A DNA stretch of 64,000 nucleotides from NCBI RefSeq assembly GCF_016862095.1, contig NZ_BOMH01000013.1, positions 62,001 through 126,000 on the forward strand, written 5' to 3'. Every line of letters begins with the position of its first letter. Position 1 is the first letter of the stretch. Positions 42,387 through 50,639 of this stretch are shown piece after piece. Under the pieces are notes generated by a model that saw only the letters and a program-made list of their open reading frames with translations, had not been told where the DNA came from and made no database searches. The DNA is from Actinoplanes cyaneus. Lineage in GTDB: Bacteria; Actinomycetota; Actinomycetes; Mycobacteriales; Micromonosporaceae. The position numbers were made by a program, and so were the translations under genes.

Positions 42387-43985
42387 TCAGGTGAACTTGC
42401 GGACGACGCGGCGGGCGGCCCGGGCGGTGGCCTCGGGCAACGGCGACCCGGTGCCGTTGCGGCGGGCCGGGAGCGGCATCGGCTTGCCCCCACCGGTCCC
42501 GCCCGAGTACGCCTCGGCGAGCCGGGCGGCGACCGCCTCGCGGCCGTAGCGGTCGTTCAGCGTGTCCCGCGCGCCGGGCAGGTCCAGCGCGGCGAAGCGC
42601 GCCTTCAACCGGTGGTACGCCTCGACGATCACGGCCGGGTCGGTGGTCGGCTCGAAGACCGCGCCCGCGGTCTCCTGCAGCCCGGCCAGCGTCTCGGCCG
42701 GGCCCTCGCTCAGCGCGACCAGGACCGGGGTGCCGGTGGCGACCGCCTCGACGATCGTCATGCCGAACGTCTCGCGCACGCTGGCGTGGGTGAGCACGTC
42801 GTGCTCGTGCAGCAGCGCCGAGACCTGGTCCGGCTCGACCGGGTCGCGCCGGGTGACGCGGCCGGTCAGCCCGGCAGCCCGCACCCGGGCGTCGATCTCG
42901 GCGGCGAGCGGGCCGGTGCCGACCAGTGTCAGGGTGGGCGCCGGGTCCTCGGCGGCGACCCGGGTGAACGCGTCGAGCAGGGTCAGCACGCCCTTGTGCT
43001 CCATCAGGCGGCCCAGGTAGAGCCAGCGGTCCGGCGCCTCCGGCGGCTCGGGCCGGACCGTGAACGTGCTGAAGTCGATCGCGTTCGGCACGACCTGCAG
43101 CTTCGCGGCGTGACCGGGGAAGTAGCCCGCGACCTGGGCGCGCAGGCTCTCGCTGACGCAGAGCAGGGCGTCGGCGCGGTCCAGCATCTCGGCGTAACGG
43201 CGCTGGGCGCCCGGCTGGGCGAAGACCTTGCTCAGGAACGTGGAGTGCTCGGTCACCACGACCCGGGCGTCCGGGCGGGCGAGCCGGGCGGCCACCACGC
43301 CGGCCATGATGCCGGTGTGCGCGTGCACGACCGGGGCCTCGATACGGCCGGTGGGCAGGGCCGCTTTCAGGGCGGCGGTCTGCTCGTCGCCGTACGCCAG
43401 ATAGTCGCCCCCGGCCGGGGTCGGGACGGCGACCCTGGTGACCTCGGCCTCCGGCTCGTCGAGGACGACGGCGTTGCCGGAGCGGACCGCCTGTCGTTCC
43501 GCGGCGACGCCCAGCAGCTGGCCGCGCAGGCGCCCCGGCGGGTAGAACCAGCTCTGGGTGTGCAGCACCGAGACGCGCGTGAAGCGGTCGCGGACAGCGG
43601 CGGTCGACGCGCGGACGAACGCCCCCGCGAACGGGTCGTCGGGCGACGGGTACCACGGGGTGACCACCGCCAGATCGGCCGGGGCGGTTTGCCGGTCCGG
43701 CTCGGGGGAAGGTTCGAGGCGGACGTCCATGCCGTAGACCGCGGCGAGCGCCTCGGCGTCACCCGCGTAGGTGACCTCGGCCTTCCCGGCCAGCCGCCGG
43801 GCCTCGGCGCGGGACGTCACCGGGCGCAGTTCGACGGACTTCGGGACGGATACGGTGTCCCAGGCCGGATCGTCGACGCGGACGAGAGTGACCGTGTGGC
43901 CCTCGGCGGCGAGCCGGGCGGTGCAGGCGGCGGCTGCGCGGAGTCGCCGCGTTCCGAGAGCCAGGTAGGTGATGTTCATAGTCAT
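42387..43985 (-). CDS. GT4-family glycosyltransferase (double-lobed)
   Basis: 532 residues. The C-terminal GT4 domain has the typical acceptor/donor motifs LYLGRLMEHKGVLTLLDAF near 325 and the E-x7-E region HASVRETFGMTIVEAVATG near 410. The N-terminal lobe is preceded by about 100 extra residues. A nucleotide-sugar dependent retaining enzyme, cytoplasmic. ATG at 43985; a second ATG two codons later is equally possible. Divergent from the GT4 gene at 44082. Confidence 0.87.
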   Translation of the reverse strand: MTMNITYLALGTRRLRAAAACTARLAAEGHTVTLVRVDDPAWDTVSVPKSVELRPVTSRAEARRLAGKAEVTYAGDAEALAAVYGMDVRLEPSPEPDRQTAPADLAVVTPWYPSPDDPFAGAFVRASTAAVRDRFTRVSVLHTQSWFYPPGRLRGQLLGVAAERQAVRSGNAVVLDEPEAEVTRVAVPTPAGGDYLAYGDEQTAALKAALPTGRIEAPVVHAHTGIMAGVVAARLARPDARVVVTEHSTFLSKVFAQPGAQRRYAEMLDRADALLCVSESLRAQVAGYFPGHAAKLQVVPNAIDFSTFTVRPEPPEAPDRWLYLGRLMEHKGVLTLLDAFTRVAAEDPAPTLTLVGTGPLAAEIDARVRAAGLTGRVTRRDPVEPDQVSALLHEHDVLTHASVRETFGMTIVEAVATGTPVLVALSEGPAETLAGLQETAGAVFEPTTDPAVIVEAYHRLKARFAALDLPGARDTLNDRYGREAVAARLAEAYSGGTGGGKPMPLPARRNGTGSPLPEATARAARRVVRKFT

Positions 43986-44081
43986 CCGGGGAGGGGGTTA
44001 GGTGAGCAGAAGTCGTCCAGCAGGTGTACGGGGACCCTTGTTGATCTCCTGGCCCCGGGGTGACCGTACACTCGCGCCATC

Positions 44082-45356
44082 ATGAAGGTTGTCATGCTCG
44101 TCGACAACGGGGTGCACGGCGACTCGCGGGTCCAGAAGACCGCGCGGTCGGCGGCCGAAGCCGGTTGGAACGTAACCCTCCTGGGCTGCTCGCCCGACAA
44201 CGCCGAGCACCACTGGCGGATAGGTGAGGCGCAAGTGCGCCTGCTGCCGATGGGCGGTTCCGCCGGTGGCGGTGGTGGCGGTGGCCTCAAACGCAAGCTG
44301 GTCGAGCGGGGCGGGCTGCCGCTCGCGATGGCCCGCAAGGCGCGCCGGCCGGTCGAGCGGGCACAGGTCCGCTACTGGCTGAACAAGGAGGGCGACCGCG
44401 CGTGGCGGCGCCTCGAGCCCGGCCTGTGGAACTACGAGCGGGCGTTCGGCAAGGTCATCGACGAGCTGGCGCCGGAGCTGATCCACGCGCACGACTTCCG
44501 GATGCTGGGCGTCGGCGCGCGGGCCAAGCAGCGTGCCGCCGAGGCCGGACGGGACGTCAAGCTGGTCTGGGACGCGCACGAGTTCCTGCCGGGCGCACGG
44601 CCGCGGCGCGACAACGCCCGCTGGCTGCCGGCGCATCTGGCCTACGAGCGCGAATACGTGCCGTACGCGGACGCGGTCGTCACCGTCTCGGAGGCGCTCG
44701 CCGAGCTGCTCCAGAAGGAGCACAACCTGGCCCGTAAGCCGGGCGTGGTGCTGAACGCGCCGGCCCGGACGGCCGACGAGGGCGTGCCCGACCTGCGGGC
44801 GCTCTGCGGGGTGGGCCCCGAGACGCCACTGCTGGTGTACAGCGGCTCGTCCAGCCCGCAGCGTGGCCTGGACACGATCGTGGAGGCGCTGCCGTCGCTG
44901 CCGGGGGTGCACCTCGCGCTGGTCGTGCAGGATCCGTCGGCGCCGCACATCACCGCGCTGACCGCGGCCTCCGACCGGGTGCACGCGGTGCCCTACGTCC
45001 CGGCCGACCAGGTGTTCCGCTTCCTCGCGCCGGCCGACATCGGGGTGATCCCGATCCACCACTGGCCGAACCACGAGATCGCGCTGATCACCAAGTTCTT
45101 CGAGTACTCGCACGCCCGGCTCCCGATCGTGGTGAGCGACGTGAAGGCGATGGCCGAGACGGTGCGTGCCACCGGGCAGGGCGAGGTGTTCCGTGCCCGG
45201 GACGCGGCCGACCTGGCGCGGGCGGTCCGCGCTATCCTCGCTGACCCGAAGCGCTACCGGGCGGTCTACGACGGGCCGGACAGCCCGTTGACCGGCTGGA
45301 CGTGGGAAGCGCAGGCGGCCCGGTTGAACACCCTCTATCAGGAGCTGTTGGCATGA
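44082..45356 (+). CDS. GT4-family glycosyltransferase
   Basis: 424 residues, GT-B fold. The N-terminus MKVVMLVDNGVHGDSRVQKTA is typical of a subgroup of wall/exopolysaccharide GT4 enzymes. LIHAHDFRMLGVG, LVYSGSSSPQRGLDTIV and TKFFEYSHARLPIVVSDV mark the rest of the fold. A seven-Gly run (near 60) lies in a surface loop. It is coupled to the next gene by an ATGA overlap at 45353, so the two enzymes probably act on the same glycan. Confidence 0.87.
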   Translation: MKVVMLVDNGVHGDSRVQKTARSAAEAGWNVTLLGCSPDNAEHHWRIGEAQVRLLPMGGSAGGGGGGGLKRKLVERGGLPLAMARKARRPVERAQVRYWLNKEGDRAWRRLEPGLWNYERAFGKVIDELAPELIHAHDFRMLGVGARAKQRAAEAGRDVKLVWDAHEFLPGARPRRDNARWLPAHLAYEREYVPYADAVVTVSEALAELLQKEHNLARKPGVVLNAPARTADEGVPDLRALCGVGPETPLLVYSGSSSPQRGLDTIVEALPSLPGVHLALVVQDPSAPHITALTAASDRVHAVPYVPADQVFRFLAPADIGVIPIHHWPNHEIALITKFFEYSHARLPIVVSDVKAMAETVRATGQGEVFRARDAADLARAVRAILADPKRYRAVYDGPDSPLTGWTWEAQAARLNTLYQELLA

Positions 45357-46951
45357 GCGAGCTGGCGAGCGATTCCTCCGGCTCGGCCGGAGCACCTGCG
45401 CCACAGCCCGGAGACGGCCCCGACGTCACCGTGGTGGTGGCCGTCTACAACACCATGCCGTACCTGACCGAGTGCCTGAACTCGCTGGTCCGGCAGACCA
45501 TCGGCGCGGGGCGCATGCAGATCGTCGCTGTCGACGACGGCTCCACCGACCGCAGCGGCGCCGAGCTGGACCGTTTCGCCCGTCGCCACCCGGGGCTGTT
45601 CACCGTCATCCACCAGGAGAACTCCGGCGGCCCGGCGGGGCCGTTCAACCGCGGCATCGAGGCGGCGACCGGCCGCTACGTGTTCTTCATCGGCGCCGAC
45701 GACCTGCTCGGCCCCCAAGCGCTGCAGCGCCTGGTCGCGGCGGCCGACGAGTACGGCTCGGACGTGGTGCTGGGCCGGGTCGTCGGCGTCAACAGCCGCC
45801 ACATCTACCAGGACATCTACCAGCGCAGCGAGCCCGACCTGGACCTGTTCGACTCGCCGCTGCCCCGGTCGCTGGCCAACACCAAGCTGTTCCGCCGTGA
45901 GCTGCTGGAGCAGCACACGATCCGGTACCCGGAGGACATGCGGATCGGCAGCGACCTGCCGTTCACGCTCGCGGCGTGCTTCCACGCCCGCAGGATCTCG
46001 GTGCTCGCCGACTACGACTACTACTTCGCGGTACGCCGTTTCAGCGCGACCAACATCACGTACCTGAGCCGGCACGGCCTGCGCATCGAGACCGTGGACA
46101 AGATCGTCACGTACGTGGCGAACCTGATCGAGGCCGGCCCCCGCCGCGACGCGATCATGGTCCACCGCTTCGATCACGAGGTGGCCCGTCTCCTCGAGGA
46201 CGACGTGCTGAAACTCGACCGGCCGACCCAGGAGCAACTGCACGCGACGGTGGGGCGGCTCGCCGAGGCGTACCTGACGGACTGGATCGCCGAGCGGCTC
46301 GGCCCCGAGACCCGCATCCGGCTCGCCGTCGCCCGGCACGGTCAGCTCGACGACCTGCTCGCCGTGATCCGGCAGGACGCCGAGGCGGGCGTGCCGCCGA
46401 CCGTGGAGCGCGACGGCCGCCGCTACGCCGCGTACCCGGGCTTCGGCCGGCTGCCCGACGCGTGCTTCGACGTGACCGACGTGCCGGACTGGGACGCCAA
46501 GCTCGACGCGACGTCCTTCGCGTGGGCCGACGACCACCTGGTGATCACCGCGACCGGCGGGCGGCCGCAGAGCGTGAGCGCGGAGGAGATCCCGGCCTCG
46601 GTCACCGTTCGCGAGTCCGACGTGCTGATCCGGCTGGACGTGGCCGAGGTGCTGGCCCGCAGCGGCGACTCCGGCCAGCGGCGGGCGGTCTCGGCGCAAC
46701 CGGGCCCGTTCGACCCGGCGCACGCCCTCGGCGCGCAGACCGCTACCGGCGCCGCCGGGGCGGCGGCCGTCCGCGCGGCGCGCGCCCGGATGCCGCGGCC
46801 GCTGGTCCGGCGCCGCGGTGGCCGCATCTTCGCGATCGCCCCGACCGTCGACGAGTCCGGCCGGCTGATGATCTCGGTGGTGCCGCTCACCGCTCGCCGG
46901 GTGTTGTCCCGCCTGCCGCGCCCCTCCCGCCTGAAGCGGGCCGCCGGCTGA
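45353..46951 (+). CDS. GT2-family glycosyltransferase (TarS/TagF-like plan)
   Basis: 532 residues. The N-terminal GT-A domain has VVVAVYNTMPYLTECLNSL, DDGSTDRSGAEL, and the metal-binding ADD within FIGADDLLG near 120. A C-terminal beta-rich domain of about 200 residues follows, as in wall teichoic acid glycosyltransferases. Start ATGA overlap with the GT4 gene (45353-45356). The last 65 bases overlap the 3' end of the minus-strand GT2 gene, so the transcripts are complementary at their ends. Sugar and acceptor unknown. Confidence 0.85.
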   Translation: MSELASDSSGSAGAPAPQPGDGPDVTVVVAVYNTMPYLTECLNSLVRQTIGAGRMQIVAVDDGSTDRSGAELDRFARRHPGLFTVIHQENSGGPAGPFNRGIEAATGRYVFFIGADDLLGPQALQRLVAAADEYGSDVVLGRVVGVNSRHIYQDIYQRSEPDLDLFDSPLPRSLANTKLFRRELLEQHTIRYPEDMRIGSDLPFTLAACFHARRISVLADYDYYFAVRRFSATNITYLSRHGLRIETVDKIVTYVANLIEAGPRRDAIMVHRFDHEVARLLEDDVLKLDRPTQEQLHATVGRLAEAYLTDWIAERLGPETRIRLAVARHGQLDDLLAVIRQDAEAGVPPTVERDGRRYAAYPGFGRLPDACFDVTDVPDWDAKLDATSFAWADDHLVITATGGRPQSVSAEEIPASVTVRESDVLIRLDVAEVLARSGDSGQRRAVSAQPGPFDPAHALGAQTATGAAGAAAVRAARARMPRPLVRRRGGRIFAIAPTVDESGRLMISVVPLTARRVLSRLPRPSRLKRAAG

Positions 46952-47891
46952 GCACGGCGTCGCGCAGTTTGCCGCGCAGACCCGGCGGCAGCGCCCAGAT
47001 CTGCAGGTAGGTCAGGTAGTCCACGGCGCCGGGACGCCCGTTGCTCCGCGCCTCGGCGAGCACCTCGCGGAACACCGCGAGGCTGCGGGTGGTTGCGGCC
47101 ATCGAGGCGAGCACACTCATCGCGAACGCCGCGTACGCCCGCGGGGTGAACAGCGGACGGCTCGCCCGCAGCCACTCCAGCTGCTCGCGCCACGGCATCT
47201 CCAGGCTGATCCGCTCGCGGTCCTCGTCCTGGTGCCACAGGACGAGCGGCTCCGGCGCGAAGATCAGCTCGACGTCGTCGTGCCGGGTGGCGCGCAGCGT
47301 CCAGTCCAGCTCCTGCTGGCGGCGCAGGCCGACGGTGAACGGCACCCGGCGGAACAGCTCGGTGGGGGCCAGGATCGTGGAGGTCTGGATGAAGCCGTCG
47401 CCGTAGAACAGGCCGCGGCGCACGGTCAGGTACTCGCTGAGCGGCTCTCCCGGCGTGGGCAGGCGGCGCGGCATGATCGAGTCGGCGCGCGGCGTGCGGT
47501 TGATCAACCGGCTGGCGATGATCGGCGTGGCGGCCCCGGCGGCCCCGGCGGCCCTGGCTTGCTCGGCCAGGCGCAACTGCACGGCCAGCTTCTGGGGCAG
47601 CCACTCGTCGTCGTCGTCGAGATAGGCCGTCCACTTCCCCCTCGCGCGCTGGGCGCCGACGTTCCGGGCGTTCGGCGCGCCACCCCGCTCGGGCAGCACC
47701 TCCACGCGGACCCGCTCGTCGCCGAGCGCGGCCAGCGCCTCGACGGTCGCGTCGTCCGGGCCGTCGACCACGACGACGACCTCAAGGGACGGGTGGGTCT
47801 GTGCGAGCGCGCTGCGGACGGCGCGGGTCACGAGATCGGGGCGGAAGCGGGTCGGGACGACCACGCTGACGTCCGGTTCGGCGAGCATCAT
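46887..47891 (-). CDS. GT2-family glycosyltransferase
   Basis: 334 residues with a GT-A fold: SVVVPTRFRPDLVTRAVRSAL, VVVVDGPDDATVEALA and YLDDDDEWLPQKLAVQL (DxD-type motif). Start at ATG 47891 (or 47888). The longer frame to 48086 passes through the palindromic repeat at 47961 and was rejected. It ends inside the convergent GT2 gene (65-base overlap). Probably part of the same surface-glycan cluster, but on its own transcript. Confidence 0.85.
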   Translation of the reverse strand: MMLAEPDVSVVVPTRFRPDLVTRAVRSALAQTHPSLEVVVVVDGPDDATVEALAALGDERVRVEVLPERGGAPNARNVGAQRARGKWTAYLDDDDEWLPQKLAVQLRLAEQARAAGAAGAATPIIASRLINRTPRADSIMPRRLPTPGEPLSEYLTVRRGLFYGDGFIQTSTILAPTELFRRVPFTVGLRRQQELDWTLRATRHDDVELIFAPEPLVLWHQDEDRERISLEMPWREQLEWLRASRPLFTPRAYAAFAMSVLASMAATTRSLAVFREVLAEARSNGRPGAVDYLTYLQIWALPPGLRGKLRDAVLSRRPASGGRGAAGGTTPGER

Positions 47892-47960
47892 CCGAACGTA
47901 GAGGGCGGGCCGTGCCGGGCGGGTGCACCACGCATGGTGTGTCCGCGACGCGCGTCGCTC

Positions 47961-48021
47961 CTCCGGCTGGTTCTGGTGGGCGTTATTCGGGACGAATAAC
48001 GCCCACCAGAACCAGCCGGAG
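47961..48021 (+). repeat. palindromic element (family copy 4), perfect 29-bp stem
   Basis: Arms 47961-47989 and 47993-48021 are exact complements separated by GGA. The core CTGGT...ACCAG is 49 bases (47967-48015). The loop region TCGGGACGA corresponds to GAGGCACGA of copies 2 and 3. The arms differ from them at several positions with matching change on the other side. Confidence 0.93.
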
Positions 48022-48086
48022 CGGTGAGCCGCGCTGCTTGCCTGGCCGGTCGCGGGCCTCGCGTGGGTCCTTGTGACCGCGACCAC

Positions 48087-48186
48087 CCACGGACGTCGCC
48101 CTTGCGGGGTGAGCGTTCTGGGCGCGCCAGCGCCCTGCTCGGCCCGGAAGGGTCCCCGCGGGAGCGGCGGTCCGGACCACGGCGGA
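48087..48186 (+). repeat. 100-bp intergenic repeat R2, copy 2
   Basis: 94 of 100 bases match 27554-27653, without gaps; 48106-48170 is identical. It lies 65 bases to the right of palindromic copy 4, repeating the palindrome-then-R2 order seen at 27388-27653. It carries the same GGGCGC-GCCA-GCGCCC hairpin. Confidence 0.92.
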
Positions 48187-48300
48187 GATAGGCAAGGAAG
48201 ACCTTGATCTCATCTTGTTGCGTGGCCGGATCCCTGAAAAGTCCTCGGATCCTGCCGATCTTGTCCGATCTTTATCAGGACGGGACCGGGGAGGGCATGG

Positions 48301-50586
48301 GTGACGACGTTCGGGCGGCTGCGGCGGGATCCGGTCCTGCTCGCGCTGGTAGGTCTCACACTGCTCGGCTGCGTGCTGTTCTTCGCGCTGGACGGCCGGA
48401 CGCTCGACCAGGTCCGCGTCTACTGGGTGGCGCAGGTGCCGCTCGACGCGGCGCTCGCCTACGGCGGATGGCGGCTGCGGCAGCTCGCGCATATCCGATT
48501 CCGCCGCTTCTGGTCGATGATCAGCTTCGCCGGCGCCTGCTTCGCGGCCGGCGACTCGGTCCAGGCCCTGCAGACGCTGATCGCGCCCGGCTCCCCGTCG
48601 CTGGACGGTGGCGCGGTGCAGACGATCTTCTTCGCCATCGGCATGAGCAGCAACGTCATCGCCTGCCTGATCTTCCCGCAGGGGCTGACCACGCTCCGCG
48701 AGAGATTCGTCTTCTGGCTCGACGCGACCACCGTCCTGGTCGGCGGCGGCGTCGTGGCCTGGTGCTTCGCGTTCAACCCGGTCGCCGGCGGTGACGTGAA
48801 CCGGGTCAACGACAGCGTCACCGCGGCGCTCGTGCTCGTCGCGACGTTCTCGGCGACCAAGGTCGCGCTGGTCCAGTCGCCGCCGATGCGCCGGATCGCG
48901 GCGTGGCCGATGGTCTGCGCCGCGATGGTCCAGGGTGTGGCCACGTTCCTGCCCGGCGACTTCCAGACCCTCGAGCATCCGTACGTCTTCGTGATCCGCC
49001 TCGCCCCGTCCCTGCTGATCGCTCTCGGACCGTGGATCCAGCAGGTGATCGTGCGTTCCGGCGAGGCACACCAGCCGGTCAAACGACGGCCGTACAGCCT
49101 GCTGCCGTACGGGATGATCGGCATCACGTTCGTCGTCTTCTTCATGATGTTGCCGGAGACGACCAGCTCCCAGATGTACGGCGCGACGGTCGGCGTCGTC
49201 GTCATCACGTGCCTGGTCGCCGGGCGGCAGCTGGTCGCGTTCCACGACAACTCTCTGCTGCTCGGCCGTCTCGACACCGCCATGCAGGAGTTGCGTGACC
49301 GGGCGTCCTACGACGGGCTGACCCGGCTCGCCAACCGCACCCACTTCGGCGAGCTGATGCGCGACAGCCTGATGCGCGACTGCGACGGCAACGGCGCGGT
49401 GCTGCTCATCGACCTCGACGACTTCAAGACGATCAACGACACGATGGGGCACGCGTCCGGTGACACGCTGCTCGTCGAGGTCGCCGTCCGGCTGCGGGCC
49501 GCGGTGCGCGCCGACGACGTGGTCTCCCGGCTCGGCGGCGACGAATTCGCGGTGCTGCTCCCCGGGGCGAGCCCCGACGTGGCCGGGCGGGTCTGCGCGG
49601 AGATCCTGCGCCGCCTCGCCGAACCCGTCGAGATCCAGCACCACACGATCGTCACCCGGGCCAGCGTCGGCGTCACCCAGGCGCGGCCCGGCGACGACCC
49701 GCAGACGCTGCTCAGCAACGCCGACATCGCGATGTACGAGGCGAAACGTCGCGGCAAGGGCATGTGGGTGGCGTACACCGAGGAGATGGGCTCCCGGATC
49801 AGCGCCGAGGCCGTCCTCATCCGGGAGATGAACACGGCCATCGACGAGAACGAGTTCAGCCTGGTCTACCAGCCGATCGTGCGGTTGTCCGACGAGCGGA
49901 TGACCGGGGTCGAAGCGCTCATCCGATGGAACCACCCGACCCGCGGGACGGTGTCGCCCGCCGAGTTCATCCCGATCGCGGAACGGACCGGGCAGATCGT
50001 GGCGATCGGGCGGTGGGCGCTGCGCGAGGCGTGCCGGCAGGCCGCGGAATGGCGCTCGGAGCTCCCCGGCCCGTTCACCGTCGGTGTCAACGTGGCCGGG
50101 CGGCAGCTGCGGGACCCGGAACTGGTCGCTGACGTGGCGGCCGCGCTCTCCGTGAACAAGCTGCCGCCCGAAGCGCTCAGCATCGAGGTGACCGAGACCG
50201 CGGTGCTCGACGACGAGGAGTCGAACGCGGCGCTCGTGGCGCTGCGCGGCCTCGGGGTGAAGCTCGCCCTGGACGACTTCGGGACCGCGGCCTCCTCGCT
50301 GGGACTGCTGCTGACCTGCCCGGTCACCACGCTGAAGCTGGACCGGTCGTTCGTCGAGTCGATCAACACGGTGGGGCGGCAGTCGGCGGTGGCCACGGCG
50401 GTCAGTCAGATGGCCTCGGCGCTCGAGCTGGGATCGGTGGCGGAGGGGATCGAGACGGCGGAGCAGCGGGATCTGCTGCGGAGCCTCGGATACCAGTACG
50501 GGCAGGGCTACTACTGGTCGCGGCCGGTCCCGCCGGGGCGGATCGTCCAGCTGCGGGCCGCGGAACGCTCACCGGCCGCCGTCTGA
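48301..50586 (+). CDS. membrane GGDEF-EAL protein (cyclic di-GMP synthesis/breakdown)
   Basis: 761 residues. The first 300 contain about eight membrane helices; next comes a GGDEF domain (motif RLGGDEFAVLL near 412), then an EAL domain (about 510-755). EAL signatures are present: VEALIRW near 537, LDDFGTAASSLGLL near 660, KLDRSFVESI near 680 and AEGIET near 717. In the loop motif DDFGTGYSS the GY is changed to AA, which may affect dimer-linked regulation rather than metal binding. Both domains look potentially active. GTG start preceded by GGGGAGG. Monocistronic. Confidence 0.88.
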   Translation: MTTFGRLRRDPVLLALVGLTLLGCVLFFALDGRTLDQVRVYWVAQVPLDAALAYGGWRLRQLAHIRFRRFWSMISFAGACFAAGDSVQALQTLIAPGSPSLDGGAVQTIFFAIGMSSNVIACLIFPQGLTTLRERFVFWLDATTVLVGGGVVAWCFAFNPVAGGDVNRVNDSVTAALVLVATFSATKVALVQSPPMRRIAAWPMVCAAMVQGVATFLPGDFQTLEHPYVFVIRLAPSLLIALGPWIQQVIVRSGEAHQPVKRRPYSLLPYGMIGITFVVFFMMLPETTSSQMYGATVGVVVITCLVAGRQLVAFHDNSLLLGRLDTAMQELRDRASYDGLTRLANRTHFGELMRDSLMRDCDGNGAVLLIDLDDFKTINDTMGHASGDTLLVEVAVRLRAAVRADDVVSRLGGDEFAVLLPGASPDVAGRVCAEILRRLAEPVEIQHHTIVTRASVGVTQARPGDDPQTLLSNADIAMYEAKRRGKGMWVAYTEEMGSRISAEAVLIREMNTAIDENEFSLVYQPIVRLSDERMTGVEALIRWNHPTRGTVSPAEFIPIAERTGQIVAIGRWALREACRQAAEWRSELPGPFTVGVNVAGRQLRDPELVADVAAALSVNKLPPEALSIEVTETAVLDDEESNAALVALRGLGVKLALDDFGTAASSLGLLLTCPVTTLKLDRSFVESINTVGRQSAVATAVSQMASALELGSVAEGIETAEQRDLLRSLGYQYGQGYYWSRPVPPGRIVQLRAAERSPAAV

Positions 50587-50639
50587 GCCGTTCCGCTGTG
50601 CCGGCGCCCGGCCCGGCGGGGTTCGGCAGGCCGCCGCGG

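Larger units (their letters stand above)
47892..48300. other. 409-base intergenic region with palindrome and R2 repeat
   Basis: Divergent promoter region between a GT2 gene and the GGDEF-EAL gene. It contains palindromic copy 4 (47961-48021) and R2 copy 2 (48087-48186). Near the right end are direct repeats CCGATCTT at 48256 and 48266. No gene is supported. Confidence 0.65.

Noticed and set aside
47892-48086. N-terminal extension of the GT2 protein through the palindrome
   Set aside because: It has no ribosome binding site and encodes only repeat-derived sequence; the GT2 fold begins right after the Met at 47891.
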